64,000 bases of DNA from Kryptolebias marmoratus (Eukaryota; Chordata; Actinopteri; Cyprinodontiformes; Rivulidae), in NCBI RefSeq assembly GCF_001649575.2, contig NC_051431.1:23604822-23668821 (forward strand), written 5' to 3'. The position numbers were made by a program, and so were the translations under genes. The notes under the pieces were generated by a model that worked only from the letters and a program-made list of their open reading frames with translations, was not told the origin of the DNA and ran no database searches. Below are positions 22,776-36,700 of this stretch, one piece after another (the stretch's first letter is position 1; each line of letters starts with the position of its first letter).

Positions 22776-24604
22776 AGTCAGGGTGTGAAGAGATGCTGCA
22801 GCATTCCCTGATGGATGCCAGAGGACATGCATGTCCAAATACATAGAGTATGAATTTAAAAAAAAAAACAGATTTCATTAATGCTGCATATGTTGAAATT
22901 CCAATATTTTTGAGCATTATTGAGTTTTTTTAAATCCGGTATATAAACTAGCACTGTGTGCAAAATTCTACAACCGCTTAAAACCCACAAAAAGTGGGTG
23001 GAGCAGCATTTAGGTCATGATTACAGTTTTTATAAATATTGTTGGTCCAAAACATACAGCACTTTTATATATGCCTTGCACTGCATATATATATGGTATT
23101 AGGATGTCCTTCATATAAGTGTTTGGCTCTTAAAAATTCATCTATGCCAGCAGCACAAGTTCCCACCGCTTTGAACAAGTGAGGTATTAATTGTTCAGAA
23201 CCTTACCTCCAATGCCCGCTTCAAAATGTCTGAATGATCCCTTTAAAAAAAGACCTGTTCCAAGTGTTTTCATTGTAAATGCCTCTGAGGTTGTGGTCGT
23301 GTGTCATAGTGATGTTGCCATCAGCTCTGCTGGTCACAGCACAACCAATATGTTCTAGGCAGAAGTCTGGGGTCTGAAAAAGATCTTGTGTTTATGCTCT
23401 CACTGTCTTGAACTTTTTGTTTTTTGGTTGTTGTTTTTGTTTTGTTTTGTTTTGTTTTTTGTTCTTTTGGCAACCTATAATTTAGTAGTTTATCAGCAAC
23501 AGCCATCTTCTTATTGAAGGAAGAAAAGCTGTGAAATGGGTCTTCATGGTCAGTTTGCATGAGAGCAGTCTGTCCTATCTGGGGGGTTCCTTCGGCTCTG
23601 TCTCACTACAAAAACATTTAAAAAAGAAAACGACTCCGAGCAGAACCAGGGTGACCTTAAGCCGGTACGAACATTAGTTTTTATCTTCTTTCTTGCTTCT
23701 TTACTCGTTTCTAGTTTTGCTCACAGAGACCACGACAGACTTAAGAGTCTCCACATTTCACTTTAGCGTCAGAATGCACGATCTCTGCATAAAAGCAAAA
23801 CGTGAAGAAAAAGTATGGTGTGTGGGTAATAAACGGATTCAGTGTGTATCAAACTTTCTACCATTCAGGTGACTTCACGAGGCTGAGCTCGCCAATGTTT
23901 AAGCGCATCTGTGCCGGTAAAAAGCACTGACTTTTATACTAAAACCACAGATGTAAAAGCCATGGAGCTCTCTGCCTTTTTCATAAAGCAGAGAGGAGAT
24001 ATGTCTTTCCTTTCCTTGTAGATACCAACAGCCAGCCTATGGATCCAGCACCAACCCCTGCAGACAGGCAGAAGTATCTAGTTTACTACAAAGCATTGCC
24101 TCAAAGCATCATCCTTGCTTCACTGTAAAAAAACAAAAACAAAAACAAAAAAAACCTGTCCATGTATGTGGCGTGTGCTTTCTTCTCAATCTGCTGTAAC
24201 TGAAACTCATGTGAGGCATGAACGGGTTGGCTGGCCCAAAAGCTAACAACCTTACTTTTTAGTGACGTCTAACCAGGTTAACCCCCCCCTCTGATCTCGA
24301 GTTTTGATTCCTCTTTCTTTTCCGCTTTCATGTGTATATAATGAACTGAGTTTTTACATAAGAATGTTGTAAAGTCGGCAATTTCGAATCACATTCATGC
24401 AACGCCACATTTTAAAAAATCTAAAACACTTTGTACTTCCCAAGTGGGAAATCGAGATTCAGTCGTGGATTATGATGCAGATGTGTCCCATTGTTTTCTA
24501 TTTTGCTTTACTTTATTATGCCATATGGTAATTGCAGTCGGTTTCTAAAAAAGAAAAAAAAAGAAATGTATTAAAAGGTGAACTGTATGAAAAACTGTTA
24601 ACAA

Positions 24605-24610
24605 AATAAA
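24605..24610 (+). terminator. Polyadenylation signal, probable distal site of lsamp
   Basis: AATAAA is preceded by an A-rich stretch and followed by TTGTTTGAATTCAGTGTTCTGT, a GT-rich downstream element. It lies where unique, UTR-like sequence gives way to ordinary intergenic sequence. Confidence 0.55.
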
Positions 24611-24625
24611 GTTGTTTGAATTCAG

Positions 24626-27600
24626 TGTTCTGTATTTGAATGTGACTTGAGATGCTGGGGCAAGTATCGATCACCGTGTGACATGCAAATAAAACTGATA
24701 AATGTATTGTTACTCTCTTTCTCTTGCTCGCTTTCTCTGGAAGACATTTTCGTATCCATCTTGTATAAGAAACCTATCTGAGGATCATGGGTTGCTCCAT
24801 TTTTATCCATCTGTGTTGATATTTATCGGTTAGTGTACACTCACTTATTTGCGCCTATTTATTTGGGGGTGTTTTATTCTAGATGTGTGTGAATTTTCCA
24901 GTAGATCAGCAAATTCTGAAATACACAGATGAGCCCCTTTGGTACTAACAATCACACCAAGTTCAAAGTCATTTAAATCTCCATTCTTCCTCTAGCAGGG
25001 CTTTTGTGTTTGCATTTTTCCCAGATTTATTCTGGTATTCCAGGTTCTGTTTCCCCTGTGTCTACTCCCGTGTTATGCTGCTGCACACCTGTTCCCTGTG
25101 TTCCCTCCCCGGGTGTTCCTCGTCCTGTAATTAGTTCTTTCCCTATTTGTTGTGTTTCGTTTTCCCCATTGAGTTGCAGCAGCCTTGTCTGAGGCCTGTA
25201 GAGGTTAGTTTGTGGTCTGTACGTGCCCGCTGTATTACCTTTCTAGTTTGGAGTTAGTTAACTGAAGGCCGGTGTTGTTCCCCCCGTAAGTCCTGGTTTT
25301 CTCTTCAATAAATAATCTGTATTCACCGTTGGAGTCTGCGTTTCTGGATTCGTCCTTAAGCCTTTGAGTGGTGAAACATCCTCATCCTAAAGCTCAATTT
25401 GGACTTCAGAAAGTTGTCTTCACCATGTCTAGATGTCTAAATCCATTGAGTTGCTGCACTGTGATTTTCTGATTAGCTATTTGTGCTAATAAGCAATTGA
25501 ACAGGTGTACCTGATGACGTGGCCAGTGTGTGTAACTCAATAGGTAAATACAATATCACCACACCATGCAGCATTCCGCCATGGGAAGTGCTGTAATTAC
25601 AAGTTTCACCTGTGGGTGTCAGGAAAGGCCGTATTTCAAAAAAGAATGAGGCTATAAACTCATTGCCAGAGACTGATTCTGCAGATTAGCGGGAGATGTT
25701 GTCAGGAGGATTTAGAAAAACAAGCCTGAAGCTCTACAGCTTAACTTGGAAAAATCTATGACTTGAAAGTAATTGTTAAACACCAAATTTTCTGAAGCAG
25801 CAGAAAAAAAAAATGTACAAGTTTGATCAACAGCTATGCGTCAGTTTTGATTTCTTAAACCATATTTATAAGTGCTGATGGATGTACAGTTTAAAGTCTG
25901 TTTGGTCACTTTTTAACAAAAAGTTCAAATAAACCCAAAAAGGTTGAACTGGATTGATTTTTGTTGGTAAAATGAATTAAAATGAGCTGCAGCAGAACAG
26001 CGCTGGAAAATTTAGGCATATAAGAAAAAGCAAGAACCTGTTTGAGACTCGGCAGGGGAGCGTTCGGCACAAACAATCTTCTTCCCAGGAGTCCACCTTC
26101 ATTAGTGTAAAGGTCAGCCAACTTTTGTGGGGCAGAGGTTGGCATTTACATTGTGTAAACTTTGAGGTTATGGTCATTTCTGTCATCTTTACTGAACTAC
26201 CGCAGCTCTACAGATGGACAACAGGGAACATGTGACATGTTCCCTGTTGAACCTTCCTATTTGAATACGCATTTGCATTTCGTAATGTTGAGCCAAGCAT
26301 TTTGAAGGACATTTAAACTTTTTGTCCTTGATGTTAAAGAGATAAAGGTTATAAACAAATTCAAATCTTGGACTGAAAATATTTATACGCTCACTAATCT
26401 TGCAGTGATGATGAAAACTACCTAATTCCAGATTTATGCAAGGTGCTACTATAAGAACTGAGATAGTGTGTTTATCTTTTTTTTTTTTCATACCACATAA
26501 TTAGCTGAAAAATGAAGGGATAAGGACGTCTTAAGAATAAATACTGTTGCAATTTTTACAGTGTAGACAAACTTTAAAAATATACAAATTGCTAATTGTT
26601 TTCTATTCAATTGGATATTGGCTAAATGATTCAGGAAACCCGGTCCACTTTGAAGCTCTATAGTTCAGTCATACTTTAAAGGAGAAACATGACTCAAAGT
26701 TTAAACAGGTCCCATAATGGTGGACTTTATATGACTGAACTAATATGATGATATCTTTAATGGCGTTTACACAAGTGCAGTTTATGTTTTTTTTCCTTAT
26801 GAAGATTTTACTACAGAATGTGTAACTTTGAGTGTAATGTCAAACACTACCTTCTGAATGCGCTAGCCTTCTAAACTCTTTTGCGAACTCCTCTTATTTC
26901 CACAAGCTTTACACTTCTTATAGTTTATAAATCAAAACAGATTTTTTTTGTGTATTTTTATAGCCAGTGTATTTCTCATTCCCATAGGTCTTAGTGTTCT
27001 TTTTTAATTTCCCAAGAGTGCCCACAACCACACTCCCCTTGACTTCTATTGTATCTGAGCTCATCATTTCCTCCTAAAAATTGTGAAGGGTATTTTAAAC
27101 TTTTCGTACCTCTTACATATAACACTGTTGACAGAAAATTTTAAATGTGTAATGACATCTTTCTGTCACTTGCAATGTGAGGTTGTTTTTTTTAACAGAA
27201 CTTAAGGTTTTCACAGTAACTGTTTGAGGCTTACTTTATAGTCTGCATTTCGGTCCTATTTAGAGTGCAGTCAGAGAGTGACAGACACAAATGTGTGGTT
27301 ACCATGGTGACCCTGATGAGCCACTGGCAGCAGCTTTAACATTTCTTTAGAACTTGGATTCTCTTAACACCTCCTCTACAGTTTATACCTCAAAATGCCA
27401 ACATTTTGTCATCTTAGATTATTAAAAACATCAGTCCCAAGTTACTATTGAGCTTTATTAGAATTTCAAGTAGGAGCTGTATTGGCACACTTTAGAATTT
27501 CTTCAAAAATGTTCTTGTACACTTTGTCTCATGACAAAGGAATAAGAGGTATTTTCTTTTCCTACTAAACTGTGGTACCAATGAATTTATTGATAATGGC

Positions 27601-27774
27601 ACCTAAGTGTGGGCACAATGGGGGGAAAACCTGGAGATTACCAAAGTAATAAGTGGACAAACTTAAGAAACCGAGTATGAATCCTTTTAAGTTAGTATTC
27701 CCGTGAAACGACAGCACATTTTAAGTGAGCTGCAAACAAACTCAGCAGTTTATGATGGTAATTGGCACATTTGC
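24626..27774. other. Convergent intergenic region between lsamp and gap43
   Basis: No gene seen. At about 25010-25335 is a pyrimidine-rich GTTCCCTGTGTTCC stretch with CAATAAATAATC and TCTGCGTTTCTGG, reminiscent of the 3' tail of a teleost retroelement but not assignable. The rest is AT-rich and featureless. Confidence 0.5.
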
Positions 27775-27780
27775 TTTATT
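27775..27780 (-). terminator. Polyadenylation signal candidate for gap43
   Basis: AATAAA on the - strand (TTTATT on +), about 1.2 kb downstream of the stop. Chosen as the first canonical hexamer in good context; the alternative is 27454-27459. Confidence 0.4.
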
Positions 27781-30700
27781 TTGAAAACAGACATGGAAAC
27801 CATTTTTTTTAACTTTTTTTGTTCACAAGTTTGAAATCCTTGATAAGGTTGAAACTGGACATTGCACTCACTGAAACATAGGAAAAGAAGTTCCTTTTTT
27901 TTTTGTTTGTTTGCTTGCTCGTTTGATTTTTTTCTTTTCAGAATTATCTCTTTTTTTTTGTAACATCAGTGCAAGAGTAATTTTCCAATTTATATAAACT
28001 GTCATAACAACACCAAAGACATCAAAAAGAAGCCGCCACACCTCTGAAGTTTTTGTGACTGCGAAGAAGTTCCTCTCGAAGGGAGAGTTCCCATCATGCA
28101 TCTGGTTCGATGGTTCATGCTACTGTTCTCACATTTGGTTGGCAGAACACAAATTGATATATGTCAGAGCCAGTTACATCAATACTATACTTATTTTCTA
28201 TAGATTATTATATGATTTGAAGGGCAAACAGGTCCTTTTCTGTAAATGCAAGCTGACAGTTTGTAAAAGGGGTGTAAACCAAGCTTGAACAACTCAAGCA
28301 GAATAGGAAGAGAAAATAGTCTTGTCGATTTTGTTGTTTCTGAATTCGGTAAAGAGTCGCCCAACTGGAAATGTCACACATTTAAGCATACATTCTTTAA
28401 TCCATCCAATGAATCAGTGCTTTTCTTGTTCGATGTGTTCTCGATACAATTGCCATGTGCTGAAAACTGGGGTTCTGTGTCAAAACTGGTGCATTTTTTT
28501 TTTCTTTGTGCATGCGTTTGCAGAACGGCTTTACTTGAAATGTGGCTTTAACGAAAACGCATTACCGTGCAAATAAGGTGTGGTGCAATGGCAACACCTT
28601 TTTTTAAACGTGTGAGTGTTCCAGTTGAGAGCAGTCATTTCAACAATGTTTACACTAGAAAGAGTGGAGATGTACCAAATGGAGTTCTCCCACCTTGGCA
28701 TCATCACCGTCATCATCATCATCCTCATCATCATCAACGCAACAATCAATATTCATAACCATTAACAACACCAACATCATCCTAAACTTCCTCATACTAT
28801 TAGCTTGAGCCAAAAAACGTAACGCTGGAAACTCCCCCAACATGAGAAAATCATTGCCACACAAAAAATGACAAACAAATAGAAACTGACTGCCTTCACA
28901 TTGGGAAGGCAAAGAGCAACCTTTTTAGATTTTTGTTTGTGTTATTCTTCTTTTTTTTTCCTTTTTCTTCTTGATTCTGCTTTCAAGTGGATAGACTTCT
29001 CCTTAGTCGTCCTTGGACTCAGAGGGCTCCACCACCCCATCTGCCGGGGCGGCCTCCTCTGCTTTCAACTCCTCTGCAGCATCTGTGTGGAAGGAGGGAA
29101 GAAGGGCGGATGGGTTCAGGAAGAAGAAAGGAAGTGAGGCAAAGAACAGGAAATGTAGGGAAGAAAAAAAAGAGACAAAATAGAAAAGCAAGTAGGAGGA
29201 GAAGAAAGATGAAGAGGGAAAATTAGCGAGTGGAAAGGTGATTTAATTGCTTTAGTACAATACAATATAATATGATACAATACATTATGTGATACAACAC
29301 ACTAAAAGATCAAAATACTCAACTTACAGTCAAATATCAGCTTCTGATTTGGTGGTTTGAAAAAAATGTCACCCCCTGTAATTCACCCAATGAAATGAAA
29401 ACTCTGAAAAATTTAGATAAAGCAGCATAGATCCATGTAGTTCACAAGATGTCAGCTCCACTAACACTGAGAGCGCGTCATCCATGCAGCCTAATGTTGA
29501 AAACCCTACACTAGCTGTGTAAATAATGAAGGAGAAGAGTGCTCCTAATGGACCCGCGAAGCCTTTGAACTGACGTGACAATGCTAACAGCAGCATCTTG
29601 GCCTGCCACATCCAATATTGTGTGATGCCCACAGCGGGTTACACTATAATAACATCCAGAGATGGCTTACATGGAGGTGACTGCTGCTCACCAGAAAGCC
29701 ATGATCCATTACCAAGCCATTGCTGAAGGTTTGTCTCACATAATGTTAATTTGGTGCTTTGGATTTTGGGTATAAGCATATTTTTGCTTCCCTAATCTTA
29801 GACTGCTATATTGTTTTAAAAAAAATTCTAAACTAGAAAATTCAAACTTTTTTACCAGATAAGACTCCATCTTAGGGTGCAGCGATGATACAACTTTATT
29901 GTCTCAGACGAACCCTATTATGGAAGTGCTCTCAGCTCAGCGATGACACACCAGGATGATCTCATACTTTTTTTTAATAGAGGGAGCACACATCAAAGAA
30001 TGACATCATTGCATCTGAGACTGGGGGTGGGGGTTGGGGCATGTGTGTGTGAGGAGGAGTGGGAGGAAGTGGGGGCAATCATGTCATCGCGCTAATGTGC
30101 GAGTATGTGACACAAGACGGCATGAGTCATAGCAGATCTTCCAGGTAAGAGGTAATTAGCTTGTTAGCTTGTGTGACAGATACCAGAATGTCTTTCTCCA
30201 CAGCTGCTGAAATGGTATGAAGCAAATCCGATTTCACTCAGTTGTCTGAGCCAACGCCTGTTGTCTCCGCTACTCTGGCCTCAGTAGAGTTGGAACTGAC
30301 TGACATGTCAGTGAGAACAGCAGATATACAAACGTTCAATGCGTATAGAAACATATAATGGAATTAACCATCACTGGACTCAATTATTTACGCACGAGAC
30401 CTACATGTTGCAACTTTTTTGCTCTTAATTTGAAGCATTTTGTCAAACAGAAACAATAATGAATAGTTTTCAAATGTTACCCAACTCTATGTGGCTTTTT
30501 TATTTTATTTTTGGTGTCCTCTACGGTCCCTCTGTAATTATATCACTGCGATAAAATCCCAAGTTGGACTGAAAACTCTAAATCTGGGTAAAATAAACAT
30601 CCCTGATCAAACATATCTTCTTTAAAAATATCTAATCTGTATGCAAACAGAGTAACATGAAGATACTCTTTATTCTGAGTGGGTTTTTACAGAAGTACAA

Positions 30701-33700
30701 AGAAACGTGCAAGTTCTCACTGCAAAACATTTTGATTGCTTCACTTCACGCTTCACAGTAAATCCTCACAATAATCTCAAGTCTCTAACTCAATTAGACA
30801 CTGTAAAATGTGTGATTTTTGAAGAGTCACTCATTAGATATAGATCAGATCTTATTACTCAGTGGTGTTGGATATACCAAAAACTACGGTTCTCTTTGCA
30901 GCAGCACTTAAAAAACCATGAACCAGAACGTGGATGGTCTTTGCGAGGTCTTCAGGCGCCTATTATGAGCACAGTGGGCCCCTATTTATGCACGGGAGGT
31001 AGTTGAGGGTTTTGCGCATACAACAAACTTAATTTCTTAGGTTGTGGTGGTTAATTACTGTGGTAGAAGTCTATTAGGATCCTGGGTGGAGCATGGATGA
31101 GTGTGATATCTGTGGGAGCATGGTATCCATGATATGGGGCCTGCATGGCTTGGTCATAAAGAATTTCAACCAGGACTGGCCATCCTGGCCTTGTGTTTAG
31201 GCTATATTATTAATCATAACAAGGTCATGGGAACCACCTACTGCAAATATGATACCCATGGCAGTGGTGTTGTGCTAGGGTGACATGATTTCTTAGCAGG
31301 TAGCTATGACTCTCTTGGGCCATCCTGACATTGTCCAAGAGAGTAATGCCAGGACAGGTGCATAGAGTAGGTTGAGGGTGCTGGAGAGCACCTTGGGGAA
31401 ATGAAAAATAGCAGGGAAAAGCCACCATTTGTCATACAGTAGGAGTGCAGCAATGTCATTATTGCCTTCACACTCACAGCTTCAAAGGGGTTTTCCAAAT
31501 TTGTTGCAAACCAGCCAAGTTCGGAAAGGTTGTGTAGGTCATGAAGAGTTCAGTGGGGTCATTATCCAGTGTGAAGGTGGCTTAAAACAAGTGCTTAACT
31601 TAATGAGCTTTTTGTAGTTATTTTTTGTTCTTTACTGATGCTGGATCTCTGAAAAACTGACATTTATTTGTGTATTAAAAGCATTGCACTCACTAATTAC
31701 ACTTAGAATCTCTAATGACTGCTTTTCTGTCTACCACACTGGTAAATAACACATTTTAAGTGGTAATGCTTTGACATTTATTGTGTTTTTTGTGGTTTCA
31801 GTTTTTTTTTTATTTCATTACTAACTCTTTAAGATATATTTTTTATTGGTTTTACTGGTTGAGAGTGCTATATAATTAGATTATAGCAATATTGGTGGGA
31901 TCAGTGCCATGATAGTTGACCCAGAGAAGAATACATTTCATAAACTATCTTCCTGGATCATAAACAATCTACCTTATATAAAAATACAGTCAGAGTTTCT
32001 GGTGGGCTTTTAATTTGTGTGTGTGTGTGCTTCTAACTTTGATCCACAGGTTAAGAAACATTATCCAAGTAAATAAGGGACAAAAATTAATTTGATCTCT
32101 GTGTCAGCTCAGTTTGTCCAGTTGACTGCTGCCCACAAGGGCTTCTTAATTAGCCCCTCTTTGTCAGGTAGTGTTTGTTTATGACAGTGTTCCCCAGTGT
32201 GGATCGCCACCAGTAAGGATCATTAATCATTCATTTAAATCAGAGCACCTGTTGTGGCCGCTCGGCTCTGAGCAGGCCAGTCATCCCGTTGGGGTGGTAA
32301 CTATGACAACAGGGAGACAGTGCTGCCTAGGTGACCTAGTTTCTGTGGAGTTCTTTAATTGTCTGTGTGTTTCCCGTCTTTACACCCGCCCACCGACTCC
32401 ACACAGAGCATGCTCCATCAGCCACCTGTCTGACCCAGTCTGGGAGTCCTTGAACCACAAATGTCAGCTCACGTCAGGAGCCTCTTACATTGTTCTGTTG
32501 CTGTTCTCGTTGAAAGTCACAGTGTGGTTTGCTCTGAAATTTATTAGTTGGTATTAAAAGTTTATTTAAACCCCTCCACGATCTCCCTAAACCGTAATTA
32601 TTTACCAAAAATAAGAAAACAAAAAAGGCTTTCTATTCAAACATCACAGCCTCCCTTCTTCACAATCGCTCTGATCAGAACCAAGATAACACTATCACCC
32701 TGCAGTTTCAGCCACTGCTAATCATACTGAGCCCAGATTTCTGTCCTCATCTGTATGGAGTTTCCTTGAAGCGCAGGCTGAGATACAAGGCTGTCTAATG
32801 TAATACTGAGCTGTATTTCTGTGTTAACCAGTAAATAATGGAGTGCTGCCAAACATCTTTAAATCCCTAAGACTCAACAAGCAGTTATGCCCTGATGTGC
32901 CTGCCAAGAAGACTGTGTGAAAGCTCACCAAGCCTTCTTCATTAGGTTTTTTTACATTGAGTAATTGCTTCTTGATTGGAGGAGGAGACACATTACGCTC
33001 ACCTAAGTGTTAGGCTCAAAGATATGATGTGCTTACTTACATTCCTGCTGTAATCTGCATACCTTGTTTATCATTTGTTTGGTTAGGCTCCTCCTTTTCA
33101 GCTGTCGGGCTGACAGCAGCAGGCACGTCGGCTTTTCTGGCCTCCTCCTTCTTCTCCTCGCTCTTCTCTTCCTCCTTCTTCTCCTCGGCTGTGGCTGTGG
33201 TGGGACTCTTGGCTGCCGCCGCTGGGGCCTCCACCTCTTTGGGCTTCTCCTCGGCTTTCTCCTCCACCTTGGGCTCCTCTTTCTGTGGTTCAGAGGGCGC
33301 CGTAGCGGCCGTAGGAGAGACAGCAGCTGGGGCTGCCGCTGCAGGAGATGTTGCCGTGCCTGCAGGAGAGTTAGCTGGCTTGTCTGCCGCTGGGCTTTTA
33401 GCATTGTTTGTTACCTCCTCCTCCTTCTTGGCCTCCCCTCCTGCATTTTCCTCCTTCTTAGGTGCCTCTTCTCCCTCTGCCTTCTTTGTCTCCTCTCCAT
33501 TTGTCGCCTCCTCAGCAGCAGCAGGACTGTCTCCTTCCTTCTCTTCCTCTCCATCTTTCATCTTTTTCCGAGTTATGTGTCCACGGAAGCTAGCCTGTAT
33601 TTTGGTGGCAGCCTTGTGGGCCTTGTCCTCGGGTTTGTTAGGGGTGCCGTCCTGCTCGATCTTCTGGTCTGCATCTTCATTCTTCTCCACCTGATAGGCA

Positions 33701-36700
33701 ACAGAAAATACAGCAGGTCAACAGCTGAAAGCAGTTGTGGAAGTCTAAAGGTTTGAACTAACAACTGGCAAAGTGTTATTCTGTTGTGAAGGTTTGTAGA
33801 TCGAAGATTATTATATCTGAGCTCAGAGTCTGACTGAAGTTCATTACATATTGTCCAAATGTAATGAAGTTAGGCAGTAGAAAAACTGAAGTTACAGTAC
33901 TTTAAAAGTCTTGAGCCAACCTTATCTTTTTATATTTTGCTTCTAAGGAGCCAGACTTTCTTGCATACTCAAAGTGGTCTTTAGCTCTTTAGCACCAGGT
34001 CTTTGGGCTTTCTGAAGATCTTTTACAAGTTTTTCTTTGACAATTTGTCGCTTTTGTCCACTTAGCTTATAGTATTTTTTGACAGTGGGCAGCTTGTCTT
34101 TAAAATTTTGAAGAAACTGCCAAACTAAAGGACTAAAGACATAAAAACAAGCTTACAACTATATACAGTGAATGAGCAGAAACTGCTGGTCACGTCTGCA
34201 CAGGCTGCAAACTTTTCAGCTAATAGCTCCGCGGGAATCCCATTGTTGGCAGAAAAAAAAATCAATTTTCTTTCTACTAAACTGTAACCTTCCCCATTTT
34301 ATATAGACTCAACTAAATAAATTGGATCAAATTGGTCTTTGTGACAGGCTGCTAGTAACAAAAAAATTGAATTCTTTTTCAGGCAGGAACCTCAGCTGCC
34401 GTCTGTATCGAAGCACTTAGGTGGCTCAAGGCTTTTGCAGCGTGCCGTAAAACTGTTTTTCTAACTATTGCTGAAAGACTGAAAGGCTTAAAATGTGGGT
34501 TACATCAGGATATGTTTGGAAAAACGTCAAGGTGTGTGACGGGATAAGGAACAGAGTTAGGAGCATAGGACAGAACACACTGTAACACTGAAAGGCATTC
34601 AGTGATATTACCTTTGGCACCTGGATCCATAGCTGTCCATCAAATAGTGGGTTGTGTTATGAGTCATAAAAATCTAATAAAAAGAAATCAAATCAAATTA
34701 AAAGATGAAGGATGATCACTGAAAGCGAGAAACAAAATGACCAAGTACATTGAAAATAAATAAGAATAAAAGGTCAATGCTAAATACTCACTTGTTACAG
34801 TTCAATAAAATGATAAAAAATAAATAAATGTGCCTTTTAAATGAATTTGTGTAAACAAAATGAAGCAACACAAACAGTGAAAAGGCATGCATGCTGTACA
34901 GCATTAGATATTAAGCAATAAAAATTAAAGGAAAAAGCAAAATCTAAATGGTTTGCAGCATTCTTTCCCTTTGAGATATCACAGACTGGCTTACTGAAGG
35001 CCATTTAGCATCACTGTGAATCAGAAACAAACAGAAGTGTGTATGTGTGTGTGTGGGTGTCGATTGTCTCCACATAATGAATCAAATACCCAGGGATTTG
35101 GGGCAACACAAATGACTCCAAGTATTTATTTTAGCTTTTTCAACCCAGGCAAAGGCTGATATTTTCCACTTGATAATGCTACTGAAAATGGATTTAGTAA
35201 ATAAATGTGCTTAAATGCAGATCCTCCCCCCTTGGCATTCATTAGCGCTCAGCACATTTTCTGCTAATGATGTCCTGAAAAGTCCAAGACTGCCACTTAT
35301 GAGTCCATCTCTATCCTCTCTGTGTGTACAGTGGCAGCTCCGTGTCTGGCTGCATGGTGAACGAGGCGCCTGCGAGAATCTCCTCAGCATTCACTGCCAT
35401 ACCCCTCCCAACCATCAAAGGTTACCTTGACAACCAGAGTGCTAACTCATCACGGCTCTGTCTGCTGGTTGGTCCTATGAAAGACTATATGTCACCCTGA
35501 TTGGCAGTGTACCTGACCCCTCGGGGGAGCGGGCAAATAGGAAGTCGTAAATCAAATGAGCAATCGGCATAGCAAAGAAAGAGTTGCAATACAGCTGCAG
35601 GGTGTGGTAGTGGTGGGGGCTGAAAGGGGTAATATGGATGTTTATGCATTAATGTTGGCTGTGTGTGTCAACAGCCCCCAGCCAGATGTTTAAAGTCAGT
35701 CAGTTTGAGTGGAAATTGCAGTCATGCCATTGCATCCATCCCTGTATTTCCTTCTGTTTCCGTTAGTGTCACTGTGTGTGATATAAGGTTCAAATTGGAC
35801 AGCTGCCTGCGTGGGGAATCACATCAGCGTGCTGTGATTTACCGTAAGAGCCAGAGGCCCAAAGCCAACATGTCTTCTTCAGGGTCAGTATGTCAGTGCA
35901 ATACCGGAGCAGGCAGACCGGGGTGCAGCAGTGTTGTTATGTTCACCTCCTTAACCTTTATTCCCTCTGGGATCAGAGCAAAAAGCCAACCCTGGGCCTT
36001 CCTGATGCTCCTTCTAATTGACACCATCACCCTGAAGCTATTTTGTGCAATGTGGTTTAAAAAAAAGACATAAGAAAAAAGGCTTTCAGTGACTTTAAGC
36101 TGCTCAGTATATATAGAAATTTTAAAAACTGAGATTTTTTGTGCAATAGAGTTTTCAGACTTTCTAAACACTTTCCTTTTCTTTTTTAGAAGTTTTTGTT
36201 GTATCTGTGTGGTCTTGGAATAAAAAAAAAATGGAATAAATCTGGAGTATTGTAGATGGGGCCTATCTTTTGGTTATATTAATACTTAAATAAGTCAATA
36301 AGTTCTCTATGCATATTATCTTTAAGAAAATCTCAAACTATTACAAAATGACATGGGTCCTTGCACCCATGTCTCTCCTCTTGGTAATATTCAAGTCCCC
36401 AGTGACTTATTGGACTTTTATTGAGCTGATCTCATGGATACTGACAATTGCCAAAAAAAAATTTGACCCAAGCACTTAACTCCAAACTGAATTACTTACT
36501 GGCTGCGTTCGGTGAGTCAGGCAGTCAGAGAAAACGATTGATGAGGGTGTTTGGGAATAAGGGGGGTATGACATCACTGTTGGAATAGAGGTTGTGATTT
36601 ACTTTAAGGCTGGTGGGTGTGACTGAGTGGAATTGTAATTAAATACCATCAGAGTGCCAAATGATCTCATATCAGTGTAAGAGGACAGGAAGAGGTATCA

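Larger units (their letters stand above)
19390..24625 (+). other. lsamp: lsamp 3' untranslated region (inferred)
   Basis: No convincing coding sequence follows the stop. The strongest end signal is aataaa at 24605-24610 followed by a GT-rich stretch. An earlier candidate, aataaa at 21547-21552, would give a shorter form. A 5.2-kb UTR is plausible because mammalian LSAMP mRNAs also carry very long 3' UTRs. The interval includes a long-inverted-repeat element at about 21855-22775. The ends are inferred, with no transcript evidence. Confidence 0.55.
27775..29002 (-). other. gap43: gap43 3' UTR (inferred)
   Basis: It runs from the TAA stop to an AATAAA on the - strand at 27780-27775; another signal lies at 27459-27454. 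It contains a (CAT)n-like tract at 28696-28738 and a U-rich segment (on the mRNA strand) near 28860-28885. GAP43 mRNA in other species is stabilised by HuD binding to U-rich 3' UTR sites. Whether this U-rich segment does the same is inference. Confidence 0.5.

Noticed and set aside
25010..25335. Possible retroelement LTR or LINE tail
   Set aside because: Composition and a CAATAAATAA signal are suggestive, but no matching second LTR, coding remnant or second copy was found in the window.
28655..28912. Asp-rich and His-rich open frames
   Set aside because: Produced by the CAT/ATG trinucleotide tract in the gap43 3' UTR.
33029..33694. Long + strand open frame of about 221 codons, Ser/Ala/Phe-rich, and a second overlapping one
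   Set aside because: Exact antisense of gap43 exon 2. The bias comes from the GAG/GCA-rich coding strand, and no domain is visible.
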